From: Deltaproteobacteria bacterium HGW-Deltaproteobacteria-13
GTDB taxonomy: Bacteria > Desulfobacterota > Syntrophia > Syntrophales > Smithellaceae
DNA: 64,000 nucleotides
Reading direction: 5' to 3'
Assembly (NCBI GenBank): GCA_002840555.1
Contig: PHBJ01000010.1
Span: 82,253-146,252 of the forward strand
Below, piece after piece: positions 17,798 through 27,334 of the stretch (position 1 is the stretch's first letter; every line of letters starts with the position of its first letter). The notes beneath the pieces are model-generated. The model saw nothing but the letters and a program-made list of their open reading frames with translations, did not search any database and had not been told where the DNA came from. The position numbers were made by a program, and so were the translations under genes.

Positions 17798-19459
17798 ATG
17801 ACTGAAACACGCATTGATTATTCTCTGGGAGAATACCAAAGCGCCGTAAACGGCGCTCTGGAAAAAATGCGTAAAGATAATATTATTGCCCGCATCCGGG
17901 CAAAAGATTACACCGTCTGGAAACCGGCGCCGGATGAAATTACCAACCGGCTGGGCTGGCTTGACGCTCCCGCGGAAACATTAAAAAAGATGGACGATAT
18001 TCACGCCGCTATTGATCCATTGACCCAGGGCAGCATCAGCGATGTAGTTTTGCTGGGCATGGGCGGATCTTCCCTGGCCGCGGAAGTCTTCAATAATATA
18101 TTCGGAAGCAAAACCGGTTATCCTCAATTGCATATTGTGGATACCACAGATCCCGTTTTTATTTCAACGGTCACTAAGCGCCTGAACCTGGAAAAAACTA
18201 TTTTTCTTGTTTCTTCCAAATCGGGAACAACACTGGAAATCATTTCACTCTTCAAATATTTTTATAATCTGGTTTTAAGAAATTCAGGCAATGGTGCCGG
18301 ACGCCGTTTTGTTTTTATAACCGATGAAGGAAGCCCGCTGATTAAAATCGCGAAAAATATTTCCGCTCATCATACTTTTCTCAACAATCCCGATATCGGC
18401 GGGCGTTACTCGGCGCTATCGTTGCCGGGCATCGTACCCGCGGCGATGATCGGCGTTGATGTGGTGAAATTACTGCAAAGGGCGATAGATGCAAAACTAA
18501 GCGACTCCGGCGCGTCTCTGGGCGCCGCCCTGGGAACACTGGCACAGATGGGACGGGACAAGCTGACTTTTATCATGCCGTCGGGCTGGCAATCATTCGG
18601 TGACTGGCTTGAGCAACTGATCGCGGAAAGCACCGGCAAAGAAGGCAAAGGCATTTTGCCCATCTTGAATGAACCGCTTACGGATAGTGCCGCTTACGGG
18701 AGAGATCGTGTTTTTGTTGTTTTTCAAAATAAAGAAGCCGTCATATCTTCTCCAATAGAATCTCTGGTCAAGGCGGGGCACCCCGTTATCAAGGTCGAAA
18801 TCAACGATGATTACGATCTGGGCGCTCAAATGTTTATCTGGGAGATCGCTACCGCCGTAGCTGCGCATTTTCTGAATATTAATCCCTTTGATCAGCCGGA
18901 CGTTGAGACAACAAAAAAATATACCCGCGTCATGATTACCGAGCATAAAGAAAAGAAAAACATGATCGATGCGAAACCCGCGCTGACTTTTGCGCAAGGG
19001 GATATCTTCGGCAAGATCAGCGGCGCAACACTTGGCGAAGTTTTTAAGAATTTTTTAAAACGGGCGGTGGTGGATAATTATATCTCGCTGCAGATTTATT
19101 TAAGTCCGTCCGGGGAGATTGACACGGCGGTCGGACATTTGCGTGAAGCTATTTCGAAAAAGCTTGCCCTGCCGGTAACTTTCGGTTATGGCCCGCGTTA
19201 TCTGCATTCCACCGGGCAATTACACAAAGGCGATTCGGGAAAAGGCTTATTTATTCAGTTCACACAGGATAACGCCATGGATGTCGATATTCCTGATGAT
19301 CCCGGCAAGGCAGAATCTTCTCTCACCTTCGGCGCGCTCAAAGCCGCGCAGGCAACGGGAGACTGGCGGGCGCTGCAGGACAAAGGACGTCGAATTATCC
19401 GCATTCATTTTCGAGAGAATCCCATCGCCGGCTTTAAAAATCTCGCTGAAATTCTTTAA
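17798..19459 (+). CDS. pgi: Glucose-6-phosphate isomerase
   Basis: 553 aa with two SIS sugar-isomerase domains: VVLLGMGGSSLAAEV near 84 and VSSKSGTTLEI near 138, followed by a C-terminal half with GYGPRYLHSTGQLHKG. It interconverts glucose-6-phosphate and fructose-6-phosphate. The sequence resembles the isomerase half of bacterial transaldolase-isomerase fusions rather than classical E. coli Pgi; here the transaldolase part is missing and transketolase stands in front, 17 bases away. Confidence 0.88.
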   Translation: MTETRIDYSLGEYQSAVNGALEKMRKDNIIARIRAKDYTVWKPAPDEITNRLGWLDAPAETLKKMDDIHAAIDPLTQGSISDVVLLGMGGSSLAAEVFNNIFGSKTGYPQLHIVDTTDPVFISTVTKRLNLEKTIFLVSSKSGTTLEIISLFKYFYNLVLRNSGNGAGRRFVFITDEGSPLIKIAKNISAHHTFLNNPDIGGRYSALSLPGIVPAAMIGVDVVKLLQRAIDAKLSDSGASLGAALGTLAQMGRDKLTFIMPSGWQSFGDWLEQLIAESTGKEGKGILPILNEPLTDSAAYGRDRVFVVFQNKEAVISSPIESLVKAGHPVIKVEINDDYDLGAQMFIWEIATAVAAHFLNINPFDQPDVETTKKYTRVMITEHKEKKNMIDAKPALTFAQGDIFGKISGATLGEVFKNFLKRAVVDNYISLQIYLSPSGEIDTAVGHLREAISKKLALPVTFGYGPRYLHSTGQLHKGDSGKGLFIQFTQDNAMDVDIPDDPGKAESSLTFGALKAAQATGDWRALQDKGRRIIRIHFRENPIAGFKNLAEIL

Positions 19460-19483
19460 TGAACTCTGAAAAATTTTCAATTG

Positions 19484-19575
19484 TGTCATTGCCCGGCTTG
19501 ACCGGGCAATCCATTTTTGATTTTTTTTCTGGATTCCGTGTCGCGCTTCACTTGCACGGAATGACAGAGGCGAGA
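19484..19575. repeat. Two adjacent palindromic intergenic repeats
   Basis: Unit one is TCATTGCCCGGC-ttga-CCGGGCAAT. Unit two starts CTGGATTCCGTG and ends CACGGAATGACA around a 14-base loop. This is the widespread pattern of paired CTGGATTCC...GGAATGAC repeats found in intergenic regions. It lies between two convergent genes and may also act as a transcription terminator. Confidence 0.55.
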
Positions 19576-19587
19576 GATTTCTTTATT

Positions 19588-20157
19588 TTAGCTGATGACC
19601 CTGAGAATCTGCGGAGCATGCCTCTCCGAAGCCGCGGGAATTTCTTTCGGATAGCCGATAATAATCGGCGCGACAATCCGGCAGCCATCGGGAATTCCCA
19701 GCAGGGCTTTCAACTGCGGATCACGGATATAGGAACCCAGATGGACCCAGCAGGTGCCCAGTCCCCGATTGACGGCGGAAAGCATGATGTAGCTTGCCGC
19801 GAGCGCGCAATCGACATCAAGCGACCCGACACTTTTCGAGCCGATAATGTAAATCACGCAGGGCGCATTATAATAAACATTGAAGTTTTTATCTTTAAGC
19901 ACCTCGGCATAACTTGGATTAAGCGACGTTTTATTTTTGGCGAAATCATCAAGGAGGTTTGCTTTGCTTTCATCGGAGAGAGCCTTAAGGGTATTTTTAC
20001 AATTAACGATAGAAAACCGGCAGGGTTGATTATTGCTGGCCGAAGGCGCAAGAGTGGATTCCTGCAGAATTTCCTCCACTACATTCGCCGGCACTTCCTT
20101 ATCCTGGAAATCACGGATAGCTCTTCTGTTTTTTAATAACTCCGGAAATGTCATCAT
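19588..20157 (-). CDS. Nitroreductase-family FMN oxidoreductase
   Basis: About 189 aa. ELLKNRRAIRDFQDKEVP at the N-terminus (FMN-binding arginines), APSASNNQPCRF, a DCALAASYIMLSAVNRGLGTCWVH segment and the GYPKE end are typical. Such flavoproteins reduce nitro-aromatics, quinones or enones with NAD(P)H. The chosen ATG (20157) lies ten bases after AAGGAGG; in-frame upstream codons precede the ribosome site. It follows the M50 protease gene in the same direction. Confidence 0.9.
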   Translation of the reverse strand: MMTFPELLKNRRAIRDFQDKEVPANVVEEILQESTLAPSASNNQPCRFSIVNCKNTLKALSDESKANLLDDFAKNKTSLNPSYAEVLKDKNFNVYYNAPCVIYIIGSKSVGSLDVDCALAASYIMLSAVNRGLGTCWVHLGSYIRDPQLKALLGIPDGCRIVAPIIIGYPKEIPAASERHAPQILRVIS

Positions 20158-20212
20158 AACAACAGGTCCTCCTTTTATTAATGATTTCATCCTGAATATT
20201 ATTTATCATTTA

Positions 20213-20842
20213 TCAGGGCAAAAAAACAGCAATAAGAGCCAGAATGATATTTTGAAACATGTTGATCACCGGATCAAGGAATCCCAGATACAGCAGCCCG
20301 ATAACTATAAAAAATCCAAAAGGTTCAAGTTGATCAAGAACTCTTGCGAAAGATTGCGGCGCAAAACCCATCAGTATCTTGGAACCGTCAAGCGGAGGAA
20401 TCGGGATCAGATTAAAAGCGGCCAATATAATGTTAATATGCGCCAGCAGATAAAGAATTTGTTCAACTCTTCCCGAAGATTCGGGGGAAATCAACCGTAA
20501 TAATAAAAGCGCGATAAACGCCAGGATGATGTTTGCCGTAATACCGGCCGCCGAAACCAGAATGATCCCCTTGCGTCTTTTTTCGGCAGGAATATTTTCC
20601 AGATTTACGGGAACCGGTTTTGCCCAGCCGAAACCGATAATCAACAGCATTAATGTTCCGATAGGATCCAAATGTTTTATCGGATTAAGCGTCAGCCGTC
20701 CCAGCCATTTAGCCGTGGGATCGCCCATTTTATCGGCCACCCAGCCGTGAGCCAGTTCATGAAAGATTACGGAATATAACAGCAGCGCCGACAAAATTAA
20801 AAAAGCCGGCGGATCTTTAATTAATAAATTTATAAGTCCCAT
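20213..20842 (-). CDS. Site-2 protease (M50 family) membrane metalloprotease
   Basis: 209 aa with five or six membrane segments. The zinc motif is HELAH (family HExxH) in SVIFHELAHGW near residue 26. NPIKHLDPIGTL and a C-terminal second zinc-ligand region (NLIPIPPLDGSKIL) follow. It belongs to the short YwhC-like group lacking a PDZ domain; substrates are unknown. The ATG at 20842 follows AAAGGA, so the longer reading from 20857 is not used. It overlaps no gene but is 27 bases from the upstream flippase-like gene. Confidence 0.9.
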   Translation of the reverse strand: MGLINLLIKDPPAFLILSALLLYSVIFHELAHGWVADKMGDPTAKWLGRLTLNPIKHLDPIGTLMLLIIGFGWAKPVPVNLENIPAEKRRKGIILVSAAGITANIILAFIALLLLRLISPESSGRVEQILYLLAHINIILAAFNLIPIPPLDGSKILMGFAPQSFARVLDQLEPFGFFIVIGLLYLGFLDPVINMFQNIILALIAVFLP

Positions 20843-20869
20843 GGTCAATCCTTTCACGCAAACCTAATG

Positions 20870-21898
20870 TCAATTGTTACTTTCGATGATTTCCTTTTGC
20901 AGGCTTTTTGCCGGTTTGGGGAAATAGCCGTATTTCATACCTATCATTATTCCGACAATACCCATAATAAATTCAACAATGAGCATGAGCAAACGTGCGG
21001 CGATAGGCAGAAGCAGCGCGGTCTCTATACTCAAAAATTGCTTTAACATAAAAAACATCGCCCCTTCCCGCACACCCAGCCCGCCCATCGTGAAGAAAGC
21101 CATCAAACCCAATATGGCCGCTACAGATATCGTCGCCATAACGGCAAAAATATCAGCCAAAGGTATTTCCATGCTCATCCCTTTGGCCAGAAAGTACAAT
21201 CCTGTTCCCAAGAGCATGTAGGCAATAAAATATAATATTTGCGTATAAACTAAAATAATTTTCCCCATTTTTATGGGTTGTATTTCTATTTTGAATACGC
21301 GATTTACGGGAATGATCAGGTAATTTATTATGGAAGTGTTCCAGATAATAAAAACAACATCAAGAGCAATTAACAAAATAAAAATTAAAATGGAAATTCC
21401 CCATGCCGCCGCTTTCATACAGAAAAGATAATAATACAAGGCATAGGCTGCCGAAACGAACGTCAGACAAACAAAGCATACAATATTGATGTAAATCAAT
21501 ACCGCGCTGGAAATCCCTTTCGATGACATCAGCGCTATTTGCGCCGCGTAAGTCCATATTTTACCGGGAATATATTTAAACATTGCGGAAGTACAATAAA
21601 GGGCAAAACCTTCAAAAAAGTTTAATTTTTCATGGATGTAGCTGTTTACGTAAATTCGCCAGACGATGGGCCCAATCAGCAAGGCGAAACTTCCTAAAAT
21701 GATTGATAGAAAGATATAATAAAGGTTAACGCTAAAGTGATATGCGCTAATGATGTCCGCATTTATTTTAAATTGCAGATAGAAAAAATATACGGCAGCC
21801 ATGACGACTGCCGAAGCGACGATATATCGCAGCGCTTTTTTAAAATTCAATTTATGGTCTCCGCATTGCTTAGTACCCATGCTTATTTTGCGGCGCAA
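20870..21898 (-). CDS. Lysylphosphatidylglycerol synthase TM-like / UPF0104 membrane protein
   Basis: Up to 342 aa with eight or nine membrane helices in the AglD/YbhN arrangement. A KYIPGKIW motif (about 109-116) and the C-terminal FFTMGGLGVREGAMFF motif are both characteristic of the family. Such proteins are lipid or lipid-linked-sugar flippases, or the membrane half of MprF. No synthetase domain is present. The start is uncertain: TTG at 21898 has a weak AGGG, while the ATG at 21880 has none. Confidence 0.82.
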   Translation of the reverse strand: MRRKISMGTKQCGDHKLNFKKALRYIVASAVVMAAVYFFYLQFKINADIISAYHFSVNLYYIFLSIILGSFALLIGPIVWRIYVNSYIHEKLNFFEGFALYCTSAMFKYIPGKIWTYAAQIALMSSKGISSAVLIYINIVCFVCLTFVSAAYALYYYLFCMKAAAWGISILIFILLIALDVVFIIWNTSIINYLIIPVNRVFKIEIQPIKMGKIILVYTQILYFIAYMLLGTGLYFLAKGMSMEIPLADIFAVMATISVAAILGLMAFFTMGGLGVREGAMFFMLKQFLSIETALLLPIAARLLMLIVEFIMGIVGIMIGMKYGYFPKPAKSLQKEIIESNN

Positions 21899-22022
21899 TT
21901 ACCCTGAAATAACAGGAGATTTCTTTTATGCCAGGGGATGAAAATATATGACAATTCATTTTGTGTGTCAAAGTAATTATGAATGCAAAACAGGGGGCCG
22001 CTGCCGCCGCTTAAAAAAGTCC

Positions 22023-22073
22023 TTGACAACGAAGACACTTTTTCATACAGTTGTTTAAAACAAGCGTTTTAAA
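22023..22073 (+). promoter_or_regulatory. Promoter and dyad operator of the TetR/efflux operon
   Basis: Consensus -35 TTGACA (22023-22028), 17-base spacer and -10 TACAGT (22046-22051). Immediately downstream is a perfect dyad TTTAAAAC-aagc-GTTTTAAA (22054-22073), overlapped by TTGTTT-a-AAACAA. It is positioned to block transcription, so autorepression by the adjacent regulator is likely. Confidence 0.65.
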
Positions 22074-22079
22074 ATATTT

Positions 22080-22748
22080 ATGGACGACAAAAAGACAAAT
22101 TCAAAAACACGCAATGCTATCATGGAAGCGGCAGGCAAAATCTTCGCCGAAGAGGGCTTCTCCAAGGCTACGGTGCGGGATATCTGCCGGCAGGCCGGGG
22201 CCAATATAGCCGCCGTCAATTATCATTTCGGGGATAAAAAAGGGTTATATCTGGCCGTCCTGAAATATTATCAGGAAATTTCCTTTGAAACGTATCCGCC
22301 GAACCTCGGCATCAGGGAAACGCAAACACCCGAAGAAAAACTCCGGGTGTTTATCCGGTCTTTTCTTATGAGAATTATGGATGAAGGCCGCCCCGCCTGG
22401 TTCGGAAAACTCCTGGCTCATGAATTCTCGGAACCGACATGGGCCTTCGATATTCTTGTGGAAGACATGATTCGCCCTTCTTACCAGCTCCTCATGGAAA
22501 TTGTAGCCGCAATTCTGGGCAGAGGAGTCAAAGAAAGAAAAGTCCTGCTGTATTCCATGAGTATTGTCGGGCAATGCCTGTACTTTCGTCATTCCCATCC
22601 GGTTATCAGCAGACTTTTCCCAAGAGAAGCTTTTGGCGCCAAACAGATCAGCGAATTGGCGGATCATATAACCCGTTTCTCCTTACAAGGAATGAGAGAA
22701 GAAAAAAATAAAAATAATCCAGAGGTAAAAAAATGCAAAAAAAAATAA
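22080..22748 (+). CDS. TetR-family regulator with CecR/YbiH-type C-terminal domain
   Basis: 222 aa. An N-terminal TetR helix-turn-helix (AAGKIFAEEGFSKATVRDICRQAG then VNYHFGDKKGLYLAVL) precedes a ligand domain resembling DUF1956 of CecR/YbiH (HEFSEPTWAFD, QCLYFRHSHPV). CecR-type repressors govern efflux genes. It overlaps the tolC-like gene by 16 bases and heads the efflux operon. No clear ribosome site precedes its ATG. It probably binds the dyad just upstream. Confidence 0.9.
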   Translation: MDDKKTNSKTRNAIMEAAGKIFAEEGFSKATVRDICRQAGANIAAVNYHFGDKKGLYLAVLKYYQEISFETYPPNLGIRETQTPEEKLRVFIRSFLMRIMDEGRPAWFGKLLAHEFSEPTWAFDILVEDMIRPSYQLLMEIVAAILGRGVKERKVLLYSMSIVGQCLYFRHSHPVISRLFPREAFGAKQISELADHITRFSLQGMREEKNKNNPEVKKCKKK

Positions 22749-24019
22749 TGCTGATTATAATTTTAGCGTTGTGGTTCCCCTTAACGGCAAGAGCGGCAAA
22801 TACCGCGGAGAAGATTGCCACATATAATCTGGAACAATGTATCACCATGGCTCTGGAAAAACACCCGAGCATCATAGCCTCCGCGGGCGCTATTCGTGCG
22901 AATGAAAGCAAAGTCGGACAGGCCAAAGCCAACTACTATCCACAGTTGAATTTGTCCACCGGCTACCAGCGGATTGGCCCGGCATCCCCATCCTCCTTTA
23001 GCGGAAGCACGGATCCTTATAACCAGTATTCGGCAAGTGTGGATCTCGCAATGACTCTTTTTGATTTCGGCAAAACCTCCACCCAGGTAAAGATTCAGGA
23101 CCTGAACGTCAACGCCTCCCGCGCTGATTATGATGATGTCGTGACCCAGGCCGTTTTGAATGTAAAAAACGCTTATTACAATCTCCTTCAGCTTCAACGT
23201 AACCGTGATGTTGCCGTGGATACGATGAAGCAGTTTCAGCAGCACCTGGAACAGGCCAACGCGTTTTTCCGCATCGGCACCAAACCGAAATTCGATGTAA
23301 CCAAGGCGGAAGTTGATTTAGGCAATGCGCGGCTCAATGTATTAAAAGCGGAAAACGCCCTGCACATCGCCATGATCACGTTAAAGGATGTCATGGGCAT
23401 TCCGGAAAATCCTGATTTTAACATCGTTGATAATCTGTCATTTCAAAAAAGCGACCTGCAATTAAACGATGTGTTGAATACGGCATATTCAAACCGCCCC
23501 AATCTCCGTTCCGTGGTCGCCAAGCGGGAAGCCGCCGAACGCTCGATTGACCTGGCCCAAAAGGGATACTATCCTGTTTTGTCGGGCAGCGCGGGCTACG
23601 GATATTCCGGAACAGAGTTCCCCATTGATAGCGGTTGGAATGCGGGCGCCTCGTTGAGTTTTCCCCTTTTCAACGGTCTATCGACAAAATACCAGGTTGA
23701 TGAAGCGAGGGCCAATCTCGAAGTACTCAAGGCAAACGAGGCTTCCATCCGGCAGGGAATTCGCCTGGATGTCCAGCAGGCCTACATGAATGTTCAGGAC
23801 GCGGCCGAACAGATATCCGTGTCCGAGTTGACCGTTCTTCAGGCCAAGGAAAATTATGATCTCGCTTCGGGACGCTACCGGACAGGCGTCGGAAATCCCA
23901 TCGAAGTCGCGGATGCCACCATCACGCTTAATAACGCCAGAGCCAACTTGAACACGGCTTTGTATAATTATAAAACGGCACAGGCGGCGCTCGATAAGGC
24001 CATAGGAGCAAAACCATGA
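22733..24019 (+). CDS. TolC-family outer-membrane efflux protein
   Basis: 428 aa with a cleavable signal peptide (about 1-22, ending ARA) and two outer-membrane-efflux-protein repeats: YNLEQCITMALEKHPSI...ANYYPQL in the first and NTAYSNRPNL...KGYYPVLSGSAGYG in the second. Long coiled-coil helices are rich in Ala, Asn and Gln. It would form the outer-membrane channel for the MacAB-like pump encoded next. GAGGT precedes the ATG. Confidence 0.93.
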   Translation: MQKKIMLIIILALWFPLTARAANTAEKIATYNLEQCITMALEKHPSIIASAGAIRANESKVGQAKANYYPQLNLSTGYQRIGPASPSSFSGSTDPYNQYSASVDLAMTLFDFGKTSTQVKIQDLNVNASRADYDDVVTQAVLNVKNAYYNLLQLQRNRDVAVDTMKQFQQHLEQANAFFRIGTKPKFDVTKAEVDLGNARLNVLKAENALHIAMITLKDVMGIPENPDFNIVDNLSFQKSDLQLNDVLNTAYSNRPNLRSVVAKREAAERSIDLAQKGYYPVLSGSAGYGYSGTEFPIDSGWNAGASLSFPLFNGLSTKYQVDEARANLEVLKANEASIRQGIRLDVQQAYMNVQDAAEQISVSELTVLQAKENYDLASGRYRTGVGNPIEVADATITLNNARANLNTALYNYKTAQAALDKAIGAKP

Positions 24020-25197
24020 AAAAAATAATCATTGTATCAATAATCGTTGTGGCGGTCATTGCGGCGGGTTTATTCTTTTACCTCAGGGGAAACTCAAACA
24101 ATGCCTCTTATAAAACGGAAAAGATTTCCCGCGGCGAGATCAAAGCTGTGGTCACGGCGACAGGAACCGTCAACGCCGTTACAACGGTTTCCGTGGGAAC
24201 GCAGGTATCCGGAACCATCAAGCGGCTCCTTGTTGATTACAATTCGCCGGTGAAGAAAGGTCAACTATTGGCTCAAATCGATCCGGCCAGCTTCCAGGCG
24301 CAGGTCGATCAGGCCAAGGCGAATCTGTGGTCGGCCAAAGCCAATCTGGAAAAGGCCGCCGTTGCCACCCTGGACGCCCGTCGGACTCTCCAGAGAAATA
24401 AAGACCTTTTTGCCCAGAACTTCATCGCCAGAAGCGATCTGGACACCGCCGAAACCAATGCGCAATCCGCGGAAGCCCAGCAGAAGGTAACTGAGGCGCA
24501 GATCGGTCAGGCGCAGGCCGCGTTGCGGCTCGTCGAAACCAATCTCCAGTATACCAATATTCTCTCTCCCGTCGACGGAACCGTCATTTCGCGCAGCATC
24601 GATATTGGCCAGACCGTCGCCGCAAGTTTCCAGACACCGACTCTTTTCAGCATTGCCCAGGATCTGACCAAGATGCAGATCGACACCAACGTGGACGAGG
24701 CGGATATCGGAAAAGTCCAGGTGGGACAGGAAGTCTCTTTCAATGTGGACGCCTATCCGGATACGACTTTCAAGGGGAAAGTCGCCGTGGTACGCAATGC
24801 GCCCATAACGGTATCGAATGTCGTCACCTACGATGTTGTTATCCAGGTGGACAATCCTCAGTTAAAGCTGAAACCGGGAATGACAGCTAATGTCTCCATC
24901 ACCATAGAAACTCGTCCCAATGCCCTGCGAATTCCCAATGCCGCTCTGCGCTTCAAACCGGCGGAAGCGGCGGCAACCGGCAGGAAAACCGCCGACAAGC
25001 AGGGGATGAAGGGACCGAAAATCTGGATACTGGAAAAGAGCAAGCCCGTACCGGTAAGCATAAAAGCGGGACTCAGTGACGGCAGCTATACGGAGATCAC
25101 TGATGGTAAAATTAATGAAGGACAGGATGTCATCACGGATAACATGACCGGCAAAAAAGATAACAACAGCTCCGGCGCTCCGAGGTTCATGCACTAA
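24016..25197 (+). CDS. MacA/HlyD-type periplasmic adaptor subunit
   Basis: 393 aa. One N-terminal membrane anchor (about 4-24) precedes the biotinyl-lipoyl half-motifs (VGTQVSGTIKRLLVDYNSPVKKGQLLAQID in pieces). A coiled-coil hairpin (80-160) follows, then the second lipoyl half ILSPVDGTVISRSIDIGQTV and beta-barrel domains. It bridges the inner-membrane ABC exporter and the TolC-type channel. Its ATG overlaps the previous stop (ATGA), showing coupling. Confidence 0.93.
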   Translation: MKKIIIVSIIVVAVIAAGLFFYLRGNSNNASYKTEKISRGEIKAVVTATGTVNAVTTVSVGTQVSGTIKRLLVDYNSPVKKGQLLAQIDPASFQAQVDQAKANLWSAKANLEKAAVATLDARRTLQRNKDLFAQNFIARSDLDTAETNAQSAEAQQKVTEAQIGQAQAALRLVETNLQYTNILSPVDGTVISRSIDIGQTVAASFQTPTLFSIAQDLTKMQIDTNVDEADIGKVQVGQEVSFNVDAYPDTTFKGKVAVVRNAPITVSNVVTYDVVIQVDNPQLKLKPGMTANVSITIETRPNALRIPNAALRFKPAEAAATGRKTADKQGMKGPKIWILEKSKPVPVSIKAGLSDGSYTEITDGKINEGQDVITDNMTGKKDNNSSGAPRFMH

Positions 25198-25889
25198 TGG
25201 CTTTGATCGAAACACAAAAACTGGCAAAATTTTATGACGTCGGCGAAGAAGGCGTTCAGGCTTTGGCGGACGTATCCGTCAAGATTGACCATGGAGAATT
25301 TGTCGCCATCATGGGCCATTCGGGGTCCGGAAAGTCCACATTCATGAACATCATCGGCTGCCTGGACCAACCGACATCCGGTCAATACCTGTTAGACGGG
25401 ACAAATATCGGCGGACTTTCAAGAGATGAATTAGCCAAGATTCGGAACCAGAAGATCGGTTTTGTCTTTCAGGGTTTTAATCTTTTGTCACGAACATCCG
25501 CCGTGGAAAATGTGGAGATTCCTCTTCTTTATAATCACATCCCGGCAAAAGAGCGGAAACGAAGATCCCTTCTGGCCCTGAAAACGCTGGGACTGGAAGG
25601 CAGGGAATACCATCACCCTAATCAACTCTCCGGCGGTCAGCAGCAGCGGGTCGCCATCGCCCGGGCTCTCGTTAATGAGGCCCCGATCCTGATGGCCGAC
25701 GAGCCGACGGGAAATCTGGATACGAAAACAAGCATCGAGATCATGGAACTCCTTGTTCAGTTGAATCGGGATACACATACGACGATAATCCTGGTCACCC
25801 ATGAGCCCGATATTGCGGCCTTCAGCAAACGCATCATCCAGTTTACCGACGGCCGTGTAATCAGTGACAAAGAGGTAATAAAATCATGA
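25197..25889 (+). CDS. ABC transporter ATPase, MacB/LolD type
   Basis: 230 aa. Walker A GHSGSGKST near 38, Q-loop, signature LSGGQQQR near 143, Walker B ILMADEPTGNLD, switch His in LVTHEPD. It powers the MacB-like permease encoded downstream. In E. coli MacB the ATPase and permease are fused; here they are separate genes. TAATG overlap with the adaptor gene. Confidence 0.95.
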   Translation: MALIETQKLAKFYDVGEEGVQALADVSVKIDHGEFVAIMGHSGSGKSTFMNIIGCLDQPTSGQYLLDGTNIGGLSRDELAKIRNQKIGFVFQGFNLLSRTSAVENVEIPLLYNHIPAKERKRRSLLALKTLGLEGREYHHPNQLSGGQQQRVAIARALVNEAPILMADEPTGNLDTKTSIEIMELLVQLNRDTHTTIILVTHEPDIAAFSKRIIQFTDGRVISDKEVIKS

Positions 25890-27115
25890 TCAGTATCCTT
25901 TCCACACTCCGAATCGCTTTAAGGGCTTTGTGGGTCAACAAGATGCGTTCATCTCTCACCATGCTGGGAATTATTATCGGCGTCAGCGCGGTAATCATCA
26001 TGCTGGCCGTGGGCACCGGAGCCAGCCAGAAGATCTCCGAGCAGATTTCCAGCATCGGCAGTAACCTCCTCATCGTCGTACCCGGCAGTTCCACACAGGG
26101 CGGCATCAGGATGGGCGGCGGGAGCCAATCCACTTTGACAAAAGATGATGCGGATGCCATTCAGAAAGAATGCTCTTCCGTTTCGGTGGTAGCACCGATG
26201 CACAACGGCTCCGCTCAGGTGGTGTATGGAAATCAGAACTGGTCCACAAGTATTCAGGGAACAACACCGGGGATTCTGGAAGTCAAGGATTGCGGCCTTA
26301 CCGCGGGACGGAACATGACAGATCAGGATGTCCGCAACGCCAATAAGGTCTGTCTTCTGGGACAAACCGTCGTGGACAATCTCTTCGGCAGTATGGACCC
26401 CATCGGCCAGATCATCCGGATCAAGAAGATCCCCTTTATGGTCATCGGCGTTCTGGAATCCAAGGGGCAGTCCCTCGTCGGTCAGGATCAGGACGATACG
26501 ATCATCATCCCTCTGACCACGGCGCAGAAGAAGATCTTCGGAACAACTTTCCCGGGAATGGTACGTTCGATCATGGTCAAAGCCAAAAGCGCCGAAGATC
26601 TTACCATAGCCGAAAGGCAGGTAAATGATCTTCTACGCCAGAGACATCGCATGGGCCCGACCAAGGAAGATGATTTTACGGTCAGGAATCTTACGCAGAT
26701 GCTGCAAATGGCGGAAACGGCAACCAACATCATGACACTGCTTCTGGGTGCAATCGCCTCGGTCTCACTTCTGGTCGGCGGCATCGGCATCATGAACATC
26801 ATGCTTGTTTCCGTAACAGAAAGAACCCGGGAAATCGGCATCCGCATGGCCGTCGGCGCAAAGACCTGGGATATTCGGGTCCAGTTTATTATCGAGGCGC
26901 TGACCCTGTCTTTGATCGGAGGTATCGTCGGAATCATCATCGGAGCCGGCGGCTCTGCCATTCTATCCGCCGTGGTGGGATGGCCGACTGTTGTCTCGCC
27001 TCTGTCCATTTTACTTTCATTCGGATTTTCCGGTCTGGTGGGAATTTTCTTCGGATTCTATCCGGCCTACAAGGCTTCCCTGCTGAATCCCATAGATGCC
27101 CTGAGATTTGAATAA
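25886..27115 (+). CDS. ABC transporter permease, MacB type
   Basis: 409 aa. An N-terminal helix (LRIALRALWVNKMRSSLTMLGIIIG in parts) precedes a large periplasmic MacB_PCD domain (about 50-240) and three C-terminal helices of the FtsX domain with GIGIMNIMLVSVTERTREIGIRMAVGA. With its ATPase, adaptor and TolC partner it would export peptides, lipids or drugs across both membranes. Coupled to the ATPase gene by ATGA. Last gene of the operon. Confidence 0.94.
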   Translation: MISILSTLRIALRALWVNKMRSSLTMLGIIIGVSAVIIMLAVGTGASQKISEQISSIGSNLLIVVPGSSTQGGIRMGGGSQSTLTKDDADAIQKECSSVSVVAPMHNGSAQVVYGNQNWSTSIQGTTPGILEVKDCGLTAGRNMTDQDVRNANKVCLLGQTVVDNLFGSMDPIGQIIRIKKIPFMVIGVLESKGQSLVGQDQDDTIIIPLTTAQKKIFGTTFPGMVRSIMVKAKSAEDLTIAERQVNDLLRQRHRMGPTKEDDFTVRNLTQMLQMAETATNIMTLLLGAIASVSLLVGGIGIMNIMLVSVTERTREIGIRMAVGAKTWDIRVQFIIEALTLSLIGGIVGIIIGAGGSAILSAVVGWPTVVSPLSILLSFGFSGLVGIFFGFYPAYKASLLNPIDALRFE

Positions 27116-27276
27116 TCAAAGTCTTTTCGATCTTTTTTAGACCAAAAGGGAAAGCGTCAATGATTCATAGAGCGCCAGGCTGCCAATCCTGACGCCAGGG
27201 CCCGAATGTTCCTGAGTGCGCCGATAATCAACAAATCCTTTATTACAGCCCATTGTTTTTTACTTTAAAAATTATC

Positions 27277-27314
27277 TTGACTTAATTTTCCGGCTTATTT
27301 ATCTTGTATACTAA
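27277..27314 (+). promoter_or_regulatory. marR promoter with 12-bp operator
   Basis: -35 TTGACT (27277-27282), 17-base spacer, -10 TATCTT (27300-27305), overlapped by CTTGTATACTAA (27303-27314). The exact reverse complement of that 12-mer occurs at 27764-27775. The centre GTATAC is self-complementary. Confidence 0.65.
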
Positions 27315-27334
27315 CTAATTTAGAGGGTATTCTT

